Origin: Deltaproteobacteria bacterium
Lineage (GTDB): Bacteria; Myxococcota_A; Polyangia; Polyangiales; JADJMO01
DNA: 64,000 bases
Direction of reading: 5' to 3'
NCBI GenBank assembly: GCA_025363655.1
Contig: JANYDK010000097.1
Span: 1 to 64,000 of the forward strand
Notes under the pieces: generated by a model
What the model saw: only the letters and a program-made list of their open reading frames with translations
Told to the model about the DNA's origin: nothing
The model's database searches: none
In this document: one piece after another, positions 32,580-41,566 of the stretch
Numbering within the stretch: position 1 is the stretch's first letter
Layout of the letters: each line of letters begins with the position of its first letter
Position numbers and translations under genes: made by a program

Positions 32580-33680
32580 TCACCGTCGCGCCGCGCAGGT
32601 CATCGTCGCGAGCTGTTCTCGGATGCGGACCACCTCCGCCAGCACCACCGCGGGCAGCGCAGCATCGACGCGTAGCTGCGCGAACCCCGGCACGCCCTCG
32701 AAGGTGCGATCGGGCGCGAGGAGCGCGACGATCGTCATCACGTCGTCGTCACGACCGAGGACGCGACGGACCGCGACGCCGAGCTGGGTCGTGCGCAACG
32801 CATCGACGAGCGCGCAGACCATCCCGCGGTGCTCGGGCGACTCGGCGTCGTGCGGCTCGATCAGTTTCCGCAGCTCGGGAGGCAGCGTGGCGAAGAAGAC
32901 GCGCAGCGCATCGTCGACCGAGGGAGCAATGCGCACCTGGTCGCCGAGGCCATCGAACGCGCGCGCTATTTGCGGCCACGTCGAGGACTGCGGCGAGAGC
33001 CGATACGCCAGCGGCGGATGCTCTCCGCGACGAAGCGTGATCCATCCGCGCGATCGGCCCGTCGCCGGATCGTGCGGCTGCATCGCTTCGAAGAGCATGG
33101 AGACCGGCGCCCAATGCGGCGGATACTTGAACCGCGCGACGTCGAGCACGAGGGCGAGATCGCGCGCGCGATGGAAGCCGGCGATCGTCGAGAAGTGACC
33201 GTCGCCCGTCTGACCGAGGACGCGCCGGGTGTAGGCGATCGCGAGGACCTCGCCCTCGGCCGCGCGCACCGACGACTCGATGGCGGCTCGAAACGCGTCG
33301 ATCGAAGCTTCGCTGGCGCGGGTCTCGCTCGCGGTGGCGCCGTTGCATCGAGCGAGGCAAGCGAACTGATCGAACGTGATGCCCTTCACCTTCACCTCGT
33401 CGAGCGGCGCGCAACAGTCGAGGAGCTCTTCCCCGTACCAGCGCCATGGGCCCTTCCACATGCGGCCGGGATCGATGGCGAGCGCGTTGAGCGCCACCAC
33501 CAGCGTCGCGAGGCCGCAGAAGGCAGGCTCTTGCTGGGTGTGGAACTGCTCGGCTTGGGCGAAGTAGCCCTCCATCGTGCCGGCGGCGAGCGCTTCGCGG
33601 AAGAGGAGACGGCCTTCGGCGCAGGCGAAGGGGATTTGCGAGTCGGGGAGTGGGCGGCGGTAGAAGCTCGGCGCGGTCAT
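32580..33680 (-). CDS. Phytochelatin synthase, plant-type with C-terminal domain
   Basis: 366 residues. Residues 1-222 match the papain-like catalytic domain almost position for position with the plant enzymes: Gln-Gln-Glu-Pro-Ala-Phe-Cys55-Gly, Trp-Lys-Gly-Pro-Trp-Arg-Trp (75-81), Leu-Asp-Cys-Cys (87-90), Gly-Asp-Gly-His162-Phe-Ser, and Leu-Asp180-Val-Ala-Arg-Phe-Lys-Tyr-Pro-Pro-His-Trp. Cys55, His162 and Asp180 are the expected triad. Residues 223-366 resemble the plant C-terminal domain, including its final Glu-Val-Val-x-Ile-Arg-Glu-Gln-Leu helix, but a Cys-rich stretch present in plants is missing. Bacterial relatives usually have only the catalytic part. It would join gamma-Glu-Cys units from glutathione into metal-chelating phytochelatins. 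Follows a cupin lipoprotein by 37 bases. Confidence 0.95.
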   Translation of the reverse strand: MTAPSFYRRPLPDSQIPFACAEGRLLFREALAAGTMEGYFAQAEQFHTQQEPAFCGLATLVVALNALAIDPGRMWKGPWRWYGEELLDCCAPLDEVKVKGITFDQFACLARCNGATASETRASEASIDAFRAAIESSVRAAEGEVLAIAYTRRVLGQTGDGHFSTIAGFHRARDLALVLDVARFKYPPHWAPVSMLFEAMQPHDPATGRSRGWITLRRGEHPPLAYRLSPQSSTWPQIARAFDGLGDQVRIAPSVDDALRVFFATLPPELRKLIEPHDAESPEHRGMVCALVDALRTTQLGVAVRRVLGRDDDVMTIVALLAPDRTFEGVPGFAQLRVDAALPAVVLAEVVRIREQLATMTCAARR

Positions 33681-33717
33681 CGAACGAGAAAGGTAGCTTG
33701 GAGCGCCGGCCCTTCGT

Positions 33718-34179
33718 CTACGGCAAGGGTCGAAACTGCTCGTCTTCCACGCGCGTCGTGTACGCGATCACGAACCGGAGCGCGTGGTCGGGGCTCGGGT
33801 TGCGGAAGAATCGATGCGGTATGTCGGCCGGATCGACGAAGCCCTCGCCTTCGTGGACCGTCGTGATCGGCTCGTCGCCGAACGCCGATTCGAAGCTTCC
33901 TTCGACGACCCAACCGATGCCGACGGCCGGGTGCACGTGCGGGTTCGCCTTCGCCAGCGGCGGATATTCGACGAGGTACAGGCGCGTTTCGTAACCTGGC
34001 TCGTGCGCGGGCTGACGCCGAACGAGCGTGCGACGGATGGTGGTGCTCGCCTTCTCGGTTGCGAGAGGCGCGGCTGGAGGGGGTTCGGAGGCGTGCGTGG
34101 CTCCGCATCCGACGAGGCTCGCGACGAGCGTCGGAAAGACGATGGAAGGTGCGGACGAGAACCAGGTGCGGTGAGCCAC
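33718..34179 (-). CDS. Cupin-domain lipoprotein
   Basis: About 153 residues from GTG at 34179. The signal peptide ends in Leu-Val-Gly-Cys, a good lipobox. Residues 60-150 form a single cupin: Pro-His-Val-His-Pro-Ala-Val-Gly (metal-binding His pair), Gly-Glu-Gly and Pro-His-Arg-Phe-Phe, followed by Phe-Val-Ile-Ala-Tyr. A small metal-binding or sensory protein facing the periplasm is likely. It lies 37 bases upstream of the phytochelatin synthase on the same strand and may be its operon partner. Longer frames reaching 34332 lack a signal peptide. Confidence 0.8.
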   Translation of the reverse strand: MAHRTWFSSAPSIVFPTLVASLVGCGATHASEPPPAAPLATEKASTTIRRTLVRRQPAHEPGYETRLYLVEYPPLAKANPHVHPAVGIGWVVEGSFESAFGDEPITTVHEGEGFVDPADIPHRFFRNPSPDHALRFVIAYTTRVEDEQFRPLP

Positions 34180-34318
34180 GGTGCGTAGTGGCCCTAGATG
34201 GCCGGAAGTTACAGTGCGGTTGGTGAAAGACAACTTCCAGCGCGTTGCACGATGCGGAGCAGATCTCGGTCGGTGAAGAAGGGCGCTCGCCGCCATCATG
34301 TGCGACGTTGAATTCCCC

Positions 34319-34561
34319 ATGCCGCACGTCATCGTGAAGCTTTACGCAGGTAGATCCGAAGAACAAAAACAGCGTGTCGCCGATGCCGTGCAGAAGGCCG
34401 TGATGTCGACGCTCGACTTCGCCGACGCGGCCGTGTCGGTCGCGATCGAAGAGTTCGCGCCGGAGCGATGGGCCGAGGACGTCTACAAGCCCGACATCCT
34501 CGAGAGCGCCGACAGGCTTTACAAGAAGCCTGGCTACAATCCATTCGCTGCACGCAAGTGA
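34319..34561 (+). CDS. Tautomerase family protein (4-oxalocrotonate tautomerase-like)
   Basis: 80 residues from the ATG at 34319, followed directly by Pro2, which becomes the N-terminal catalytic proline once Met is removed. The typical Pro-His-Val-Ile-Val-Lys-Leu, Arg-Ser-Glu-Glu-Gln-Lys-Gln and Val-Ser-Val-Ala-Ile-Glu-Glu-Phe-Ala-Pro segments are present. Members of this superfamily move double bonds in oxo acids or dehalogenate, and the real substrate here is unknown. The upstream ATG at 34298 is rejected, since only the shorter form exposes Pro. Divergent from the cupin gene. Confidence 0.88.
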   Translation: MPHVIVKLYAGRSEEQKQRVADAVQKAVMSTLDFADAAVSVAIEEFAPERWAEDVYKPDILESADRLYKKPGYNPFAARK

Positions 34562-34645
34562 TGTAGGACGATTCCGACGTAGCCGCCGAGAGTTGTCCCA
34601 GCGCATCCGCTGGAATCGCCGCCGCCTCTACCTGGTTGGCGGCGG

Positions 34646-35389
34646 ATGACGTACGTCCGCCCGATGCGTGCGACGAATCGAGCTAGGCCGGTTCTCTCGA
34701 CTATTTCCGCGGTTTCCGCGCTCTTGGTGCTCACGGTGGCGACGGCTGCGTCGGCGGATCCGACGGCCGAGCCAGGCGAATCGCCAAGCTCCAATGTCGT
34801 TCGCCCGGAAGCGGGCCTTCGCCTCGCCTACGGACAGCCCGCCGGGCGCATGTTCGTCGGAGAGCCCATCCGTGACGCGTATGCAGGCCAGGTGCTCTTG
34901 CAAGGAGACATGGGCGCGCGCACCGGCGGCACGTTCGTCGGGCTCTTTCTCCAGGCCGGATGGCTCAGCACGAAGAGCGATGGCTTGCCCGCGTGCAGCA
35001 CGTCGCTCCCCAGGCCGACCTCGGACAGCTGCGTCGCCTATCACTACGGCGCGGGCGCGCAGGTCATGCAGCACGTGAGCCCAGAGCTGCCCATCGATCC
35101 GTGGCTCGGCCTCGGGTTCGGCTTCGACATCACCCACGTCGACGGCTCCCGCAACGGCGTGAGCCTTCGGTCCGACAACGTCAGCTCCGTCTTCGCCAAG
35201 TTCGAGGCCGGCCTCGATCTCGGCAGCGACACCTTCGCATTGGGCCCCTTCATCTCGTGGTCGTTCGGCACGCACCTGCAGCGCACGTATCAAGAGCTCG
35301 GCGCGGAGAAGGTCATCGAACATCCGACGACGGCGTTGCACAATTGGCTGCTATTGGGGATTCGCGGGGCCTACACGAAGGGAGGGTGA
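34646..35389 (+). CDS. Exported outer-membrane-like protein
   Basis: 247 residues (ATG at 34646 or 34664; both give a signal peptide, ending near Ala-Ser-Ala-Asp at 38). The mature part alternates Gly- and aromatic-rich strands (Ala-Gly-Leu-Arg-Leu-Ala-Tyr-Gly, Gly-Leu-Gly-Phe-Gly-Phe-Asp-Ile, Gly-Pro-Phe-Ile-Ser-Trp-Ser-Phe) as in a small beta-barrel, with one pair of cysteines. It resembles the protein at 133-927 only in general architecture. It lies 84 bases after the tautomerase gene. The function is unknown. Confidence 0.65.
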   Translation: MTYVRPMRATNRARPVLSTISAVSALLVLTVATAASADPTAEPGESPSSNVVRPEAGLRLAYGQPAGRMFVGEPIRDAYAGQVLLQGDMGARTGGTFVGLFLQAGWLSTKSDGLPACSTSLPRPTSDSCVAYHYGAGAQVMQHVSPELPIDPWLGLGFGFDITHVDGSRNGVSLRSDNVSSVFAKFEAGLDLGSDTFALGPFISWSFGTHLQRTYQELGAEKVIEHPTTALHNWLLLGIRGAYTKGG

Positions 35390-35539
35390 TGCGATGGACA
35401 TTCCGGAGCGCTGAGGCCTATGGGCCTGGAAGGCGACGTATGACCGCGTGTCCGACCGCTTCGGCGATGCTGGACCTCGGAACGACGCCCGCGCTGCCGG
35501 CAGCGGGGAGCTGCAGTCGTTCTTGGCGAGATTGAAGCC

Positions 35540-37093
35540 CTAGATCCCGATGCTCACCCACGCGACGCGAAGGTCGAAATCGCGAACCTCGTCGCTCGCG
35601 CCCACCTCGACGACCTTGGCTGGATACGATTCTCCGGCCACGAAGAGGTGACATTCGGGACACGATTTTCCCTCGGCGAGCGGCGCGAGATCATCGTCCA
35701 TCGGCCCGACGAACACCGTGCCAGGCGTCGTCACACGTGCTTCGTAATGACCTGTAGCGTCGGTCTTCACGACCAGCTCACCCACTTGCACGCGCACCGA
35801 CGTCGCGGGCTTGCCGTTGACGCGTACGAGTCCTCGGAGCGTCGTGGACACGGGCTTCGGCGCAGCTGCCGCGCGCGCGAGCATCACCAAGTCGCCGTGG
35901 GTCTCGAAGGCGATCACCTCTCCGAGCTCTCGATCCTTCGACGCATGCAGGCGCGGCACGACGCCTTGTCCAGTCGCGCATGCGCTCGCGTAGGTGGTCA
36001 CGACATCTCCCGTGCGCGGATCGAGCGCGCGGAGCATGCACGTCGTTCCCGTGACGTACACCGCATCTTCCACGGTCACGTAGTCGTAGACCCCATCCCG
36101 CGACCAGAGTTGCCTCTCACCGACGACGTCGAATGCGACGAGCTGCGCGCGATCGCGCGAGTGAAGCAGGAGGACGCCTCCGACCACGGAAGCGCCCGTC
36201 GGAGCCATCGTAGTCCGCACGCGATGCTGGGCAGCACCGGTGATCGCATTTCGTACGGTGACCTCGCGTTGGCCTGGCGCTGGCGCAGGCGTCCTTCGCC
36301 AGGTCACGACGTCGGGTCCCTCTGCAGTCAGCATCGGCTCGTCGACCGACCAGAGCGTGCATCCCTGCTCTGGATGCATCGCGAACGTCCGCGCGCGCGT
36401 GGTCGTGACGAGACGGCCGGTCGCGAGCGCGAAATGCGCATCCTCGAAGGCGCCGCCGACGCGCCACAGTTCGTGGCCGTCGGCATCGAACGCACGCGCT
36501 TCGTCGCGGTCGTGGACGAGGAAGAGCGACAAGTCACCCCCCGAAACCGAACGCAAGTACCGCAAACTACCGCTCAGGAGCCCGAACTCGACGGCCCATG
36601 GTCGCGCGTCGAGTTGGGAGGGAGTCGTCGCGTCTCCCGGTGCGTGCGGCGAGACGGCGAAGAGGCGGCTCGTGCTGGTCGTGCAATCGGGTTGATCGGG
36701 GCAGGGGGCGACGAAGGATTCGAGCGCGGCGATGCGACCGGGGACGATCGCCAGCGCGGAGTCGAACACGCCCTTCTCCGGAAACGCATCGAGCGCACTG
36801 GTGGTGCGTCCGGTGCGCGGGTCGAGGGCGACGAGCTTGTTCGCGCGCTGCACCACCATCGACTCGTCGCCGACCGCGATCAACGCAGTGTCATGCGCGC
36901 GCCAAACAAGCGCGAGATTCCCGAGGGGATGCGCGACTCGCGGAGCGGCGGGCGCGACGCTGACCTCGAACGGCGCCTCGCAAGTCGTCAGCGGACGCGG
37001 GGAGGCGCTCGCCTTGATGCGACAGGCGCTCGCTCCGAACGTGATCAGGCCGACCAAGCCCATCCAGCTGAACGTGCGTCTTCCGAGGTTCAT
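35540..37093 (-). CDS. PQQ-like beta-propeller lipoprotein
   Basis: About 517 residues from the ATG at 37093. The signal peptide ends in Phe-Gly-Ala-Ser-Ala-Cys, a lipobox. Residues 50-400 hold repeated propeller blades with Leu-Val-Ala-Leu-Asp-Pro-Arg-Thr-Gly, Ala-Phe-Asp-Ala-Asp-Gly-His-Glu-Leu-Trp and Leu-Arg-Ala-Leu-Asp-Pro-Arg-Thr-Gly-Asp-Val motifs, as in PQQ-binding-like or BamB-like proteins. The last 90 residues look like a carboxypeptidase-regulatory-like beta-sandwich with Gly-Leu-Val-Arg-Val-Asn-Gly-Lys-Pro, then Cys-Pro-Glu-Cys-His. The role could be assembly of the outer membrane or cargo binding. No partner is adjacent. Confidence 0.8.
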   Translation of the reverse strand: MNLGRRTFSWMGLVGLITFGASACRIKASASPRPLTTCEAPFEVSVAPAAPRVAHPLGNLALVWRAHDTALIAVGDESMVVQRANKLVALDPRTGRTTSALDAFPEKGVFDSALAIVPGRIAALESFVAPCPDQPDCTTSTSRLFAVSPHAPGDATTPSQLDARPWAVEFGLLSGSLRYLRSVSGGDLSLFLVHDRDEARAFDADGHELWRVGGAFEDAHFALATGRLVTTTRARTFAMHPEQGCTLWSVDEPMLTAEGPDVVTWRRTPAPAPGQREVTVRNAITGAAQHRVRTTMAPTGASVVGGVLLLHSRDRAQLVAFDVVGERQLWSRDGVYDYVTVEDAVYVTGTTCMLRALDPRTGDVVTTYASACATGQGVVPRLHASKDRELGEVIAFETHGDLVMLARAAAAPKPVSTTLRGLVRVNGKPATSVRVQVGELVVKTDATGHYEARVTTPGTVFVGPMDDDLAPLAEGKSCPECHLFVAGESYPAKVVEVGASDEVRDFDLRVAWVSIGI

Positions 37094-37230
37094 CGAGCCG
37101 CCGTTGGACGGACATCCGGCCGCCGCATGCAACCTCCCCTCTTGGGCCCGAAAAATTCCGTCGCTCCGTGCCTCCGTCGCCCCGTGACCCTCTCGATCTC
37201 GGTCTCTCGCTCTCGATCTTTCGACCTCTC

Positions 37231-38826
<1,596 letters not shown>

Positions 38827-38863
38827 CCTCCATTTTTCAGGCTAGTCCGCCGTGTCGCGCACG

Positions 38864-39460
38864 TCACCTGCTCGATGCGGTCTCTGCGGGCTGCGAGGGA
38901 AAGCGCGCGGCCCACGGCTCGTACGCGACCTGCGCGCCGTTCACCACGAACGAGATGAGGTGATAGAAGCCGACCACGGCGAGCATCTCGAGGAGCGAGG
39001 CGTCGTCGAAACGTCGGGATGCGCCATGCCAAGTCGAATTTTCGACATGCCCATGGTCGTGCAGCTCGTCGGCGAAGCGCATCACGAGGTCGTCGTCCGT
39101 CTCGCTGTTCGCCAGCTCGGCCGCGGGCGCGAGGCGTGTCCGGGCGACGAGCGCTTCGTCGAGCGAGGCCGCCGCGGCGAAGGCCGTGACGTGGACGCCC
39201 CACTCGTACTCGGCCCCGCAGCGGGCACACGTGCGGAGGATCAGCAGCTCACGCACGCGAATTGGCAGCTCTCCGCGACCAAGCAGGCCGGCGCCGAGGG
39301 GACGCATGCGCTCGGACAGCAGCTCATGGCGGGCGAGGGTGCGGAAGATGGCGAGGGGCGCGAGGCCGCTGCCCGGCGGCATCCACTTCTCGAGCATGTG
39401 CGCCATCTCCGGCGTGTAGGGCGGGCTGACGGGAGCGATGCGCGGCGTCGGTTCGGTCAT
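38864..39460 (-). CDS. Carboxymuconolactone decarboxylase / AhpD-like protein
   Basis: 198 residues. The core has Arg-Glu-Leu-Leu-Ile-Leu-Arg-Thr, then Cys-Gly-Ala-Glu-Tyr-Glu-Trp-Gly-Val-His, which fits the CMD family with a single Cys near a His rather than the Cys-x-x-Cys of AhpD. Members act as decarboxylases or as antioxidant proteins. ATG at 39460. It is divergently arranged with an HxlR regulator and an operator-like inverted repeat lies right at its start, so HxlR control is likely. Confidence 0.85.
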   Translation of the reverse strand: MTEPTPRIAPVSPPYTPEMAHMLEKWMPPGSGLAPLAIFRTLARHELLSERMRPLGAGLLGRGELPIRVRELLILRTCARCGAEYEWGVHVTAFAAAASLDEALVARTRLAPAAELANSETDDDLVMRFADELHDHGHVENSTWHGASRRFDDASLLEMLAVVGFYHLISFVVNGAQVAYEPWAARFPSQPAETASSR

Positions 39461-39477
39461 GCTACGGAATCTGTAGC
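39461..39477. promoter_or_regulatory. Operator-like inverted repeat, site 1
   Basis: GCTAC and GTAGC are perfect inverted repeats with a 7-bp spacer. The site sits directly upstream of the CMD start at 39460. It shares half-sites and spacer length with the site at 39501-39519. The two centres are about 41 bp apart, close to four helical turns, as expected for two HxlR dimers. Confidence 0.65.
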
Positions 39478-39500
39478 AGCCGGCGGGGCTGTCAAGGGCG

Positions 39501-39519
39501 TGCTACCGTTTTTGTAGCA
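39501..39519. promoter_or_regulatory. Operator-like inverted repeat, site 2
   Basis: TGCTAC and GTAGCA form perfect arms around a 7-bp T-rich spacer. The last base is the A of the HxlR start codon at 39519, so a bound repressor would block both initiation and, with site 1, the divergent gene. Matches site 1. Confidence 0.7.
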
Positions 39520-39917
39520 TGCCCGCTCGCTCCCCTCGTTCCCCTCGTTCATCTCGCTCGCCTCGCGCAGCTCGTCCCGTTCGTGGGTCCCGCACCGGCA
39601 GGCCGATCATGGCGCTCCTCGATTTGCTCGGGCGACGGTGGACTTTGCGCGTGCTCTGGGAGCTGCGCGCGGGGCCGGCGACGTTTCGCGAGTTGCGCAC
39701 GCGGTGTGACGAGGTGTCGCCGACGGTGCTCAACACGCGATTGCAAGAGCTGCGCGAGGCCCGGTTGGTGGTGCACGACGAAGCAAGCGCGTCGGGCGGG
39801 TCGGGCGGGTCGGGCGGGGACGGAGGCTATGCGCTGACCATGACCGGCGAGGCGCTCCTTCGCCTGTTCGAGCCGCTCGATCGTTTCGCCAAGAGTTGGG
39901 CGCTGCTCGTATCCTGA
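39519..39917 (+). CDS. HxlR family regulator
   Basis: 132 residues. A Pro/Arg/Ser-rich start (residues 2-25, from a 9-bp DNA repeat) precedes the HxlR winged helix: Ala-Leu-Leu-Asp-Leu-Leu-Gly-Arg-Arg-Trp-Thr-Leu-Arg-Val-Leu-Trp-Glu-Leu, then Thr-Phe-Arg-Glu-Leu, Ser-Pro-Thr-Val-Leu-Asn-Thr-Arg-Leu-Gln-Glu-Leu, and Tyr-Ala-Leu-Thr. An Gly/Ser insert at the wing comes from a TCGGGCGGG repeat. An ATG at 39609 is the alternative start. It is divergent from the CMD gene, and two operator-like repeats lie between. HxlR regulators often sense quinones or aldehydes. Confidence 0.9.
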   Translation: MPARSPRSPRSSRSPRAARPVRGSRTGRPIMALLDLLGRRWTLRVLWELRAGPATFRELRTRCDEVSPTVLNTRLQELREARLVVHDEASASGGSGGSGGDGGYALTMTGEALLRLFEPLDRFAKSWALLVS

Positions 39918-39923
39918 CGGGCC

Positions 39924-41549
39924 ATGGAAACGCCGCTCACCCCGCTCGAGTTCATGCGGCGCTCTCGCCGGCTCCACCCGCGCCGCGAGGCCTTGGTCGA
40001 CGGTCAGCTGCGCCTCACCTACGCCGAGCTGTTCGATCGCTGCGATCGCTTTTCGACCGTGCTCCAACGGCGTTTTCAGGTGCAGAAGGGCGATCGTGTC
40101 GCCTACATCGCGCCGAACACGCACGCGCAGCTCGAGTCGTTCTACGCAGTGCCGCAGCTCGGCGCGGTGCTGGTGCCGGTGAACTATCGGCTCATCGCGG
40201 ACGACTTCGCGTACATCCTCGCGCACTCTGGCGCCAAGGTGGTCTGCGCCCACCCCGACTACCTGGAGATGGTCGATTCGATCCGCGCGTCGGTACCGAA
40301 CGTGAAGCACTTCGTCTCGCTCGAAGATGGGTCGCTCGAAGATGGGTCGCTCGAAGACGCGCCGCGCAAGTCGAATGGGCCGCGAGAGGGCTGGCTCGAC
40401 TACGAGACGCTGGTGCGAGAGACGCCGGCCGACTTCACCGCGCCAGAGATCGCCGAGACCGATCTCTTGACCATCAACTACACGAGCGGGACGACGGCGC
40501 GTCCGAAGGGCGTGATGATCACGCACCGCAACGCCTACCTCAACATCGTCGGCACGCTCATCCACGTGCACATGACGCCAGCCGATCGCTACCTCTGGAC
40601 GTTGCCGATGTTCCACGCCAACGGTTGGACCTTCACCTGGACGGTGACCGCGGTCGGGGGCACGCACGTTTGTCTGCGGCGCGTCGATCCGCCGAACATC
40701 TTCGCGACGCTGGAAAAAGAGCAGATTTCGATGTTGTGCGCGGCGCCGACGGTGCTCATCTCCATCGCCAACGCGCCGGAAGAGCTACGTCGAACGGCGC
40801 CTCGAGGCGTGCGCGTCCTCACCGCGGGAGCGCCGCCGGCCGCAGCGACGATCGGTCGCATCGAAGGCGAGCTCGGTTGGGACGTCACCCACGTCTATGG
40901 TCTCACCGAGACGGCGCCGTTCATCACCGTCTGCGAAGTCCGCCCCGAGCACCTCGAGCTGCTGCCCGCCGAGCGCGCGGTGATCAAGGCGCGACAGGGC
41001 GTCGAATTGGTGACCTCGGGCGAGGTGCGGGTCGTCGACGAAGAGGGACGCGAGGTGCCCTGCGACGGAGCCACGCAAGGTGAGATCACCGTGCGCGGAA
41101 ATGTCGTGATGAAAGGCTATTACGACGATCCCGAAGCGAGCGCGGTGGCCCTGCGTGGCGGCTATTTCCACTCTGGCGATGCGGCGGTGGTGCACCCCGA
41201 CGGCTTCATCGAGGTGCGCGATCGCATCAAGGACGTGATCATCAGCGGCGGCGAGAACATCTCTTCGGTCGAGGTCGAAGGGGTGCTCTTGCGACACCCG
41301 GCGGTGCAAGAGGTCGCGGTGGTGGGGATGCCGCACGAGAAGTGGGGCGAGGCGCCGCATGCCTTCGTCGTCTTCCGCGCGTCGATGAGCGCCACGGCCG
41401 AGGAGCTACGCGCGTTCGTTCGTGAGCACCTGGCGCACTTCAAGTGTCCGCAGGCGTTCCACTTCGTGGGTGAATTGCCGAAGACGGCGACGGGGAAGGT
41501 GCAGAAGTTCGTGCTCCGAGGGAAGCGCGCGGGGATTGCGACGCAGTGA
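39924..41549 (+). CDS. Acyl-CoA ligase / AMP-binding protein
   Basis: 541 residues, normal family length. The adenylation motifs are intact: Tyr-Thr-Ser-Gly-Thr-Thr-Ala-Arg-Pro-Lys-Gly (near 188-198), Tyr-Gly-Leu-Thr-Glu-Thr (near 326), Tyr-Phe-His-Ser-Gly-Asp and Asp-Arg-Ile-Lys-Asp-Val-Ile (near 431-437), and the terminal Lys-Thr-Ala-Thr-Gly-Lys. It resembles medium- or long-chain fatty acid CoA ligases. A Ser-Leu-Glu-Asp-Gly repeat (about 134-146) comes from a 15-bp DNA repeat at 40317-40360. It starts 6 bases after the HxlR gene, so it is probably part of the HxlR-controlled transcript. The substrate is not known. Confidence 0.93.
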   Translation: METPLTPLEFMRRSRRLHPRREALVDGQLRLTYAELFDRCDRFSTVLQRRFQVQKGDRVAYIAPNTHAQLESFYAVPQLGAVLVPVNYRLIADDFAYILAHSGAKVVCAHPDYLEMVDSIRASVPNVKHFVSLEDGSLEDGSLEDAPRKSNGPREGWLDYETLVRETPADFTAPEIAETDLLTINYTSGTTARPKGVMITHRNAYLNIVGTLIHVHMTPADRYLWTLPMFHANGWTFTWTVTAVGGTHVCLRRVDPPNIFATLEKEQISMLCAAPTVLISIANAPEELRRTAPRGVRVLTAGAPPAAATIGRIEGELGWDVTHVYGLTETAPFITVCEVRPEHLELLPAERAVIKARQGVELVTSGEVRVVDEEGREVPCDGATQGEITVRGNVVMKGYYDDPEASAVALRGGYFHSGDAAVVHPDGFIEVRDRIKDVIISGGENISSVEVEGVLLRHPAVQEVAVVGMPHEKWGEAPHAFVVFRASMSATAEELRAFVREHLAHFKCPQAFHFVGELPKTATGKVQKFVLRGKRAGIATQ

Positions 41550-41566
41550 GTCGGCTCCTCACGCTC

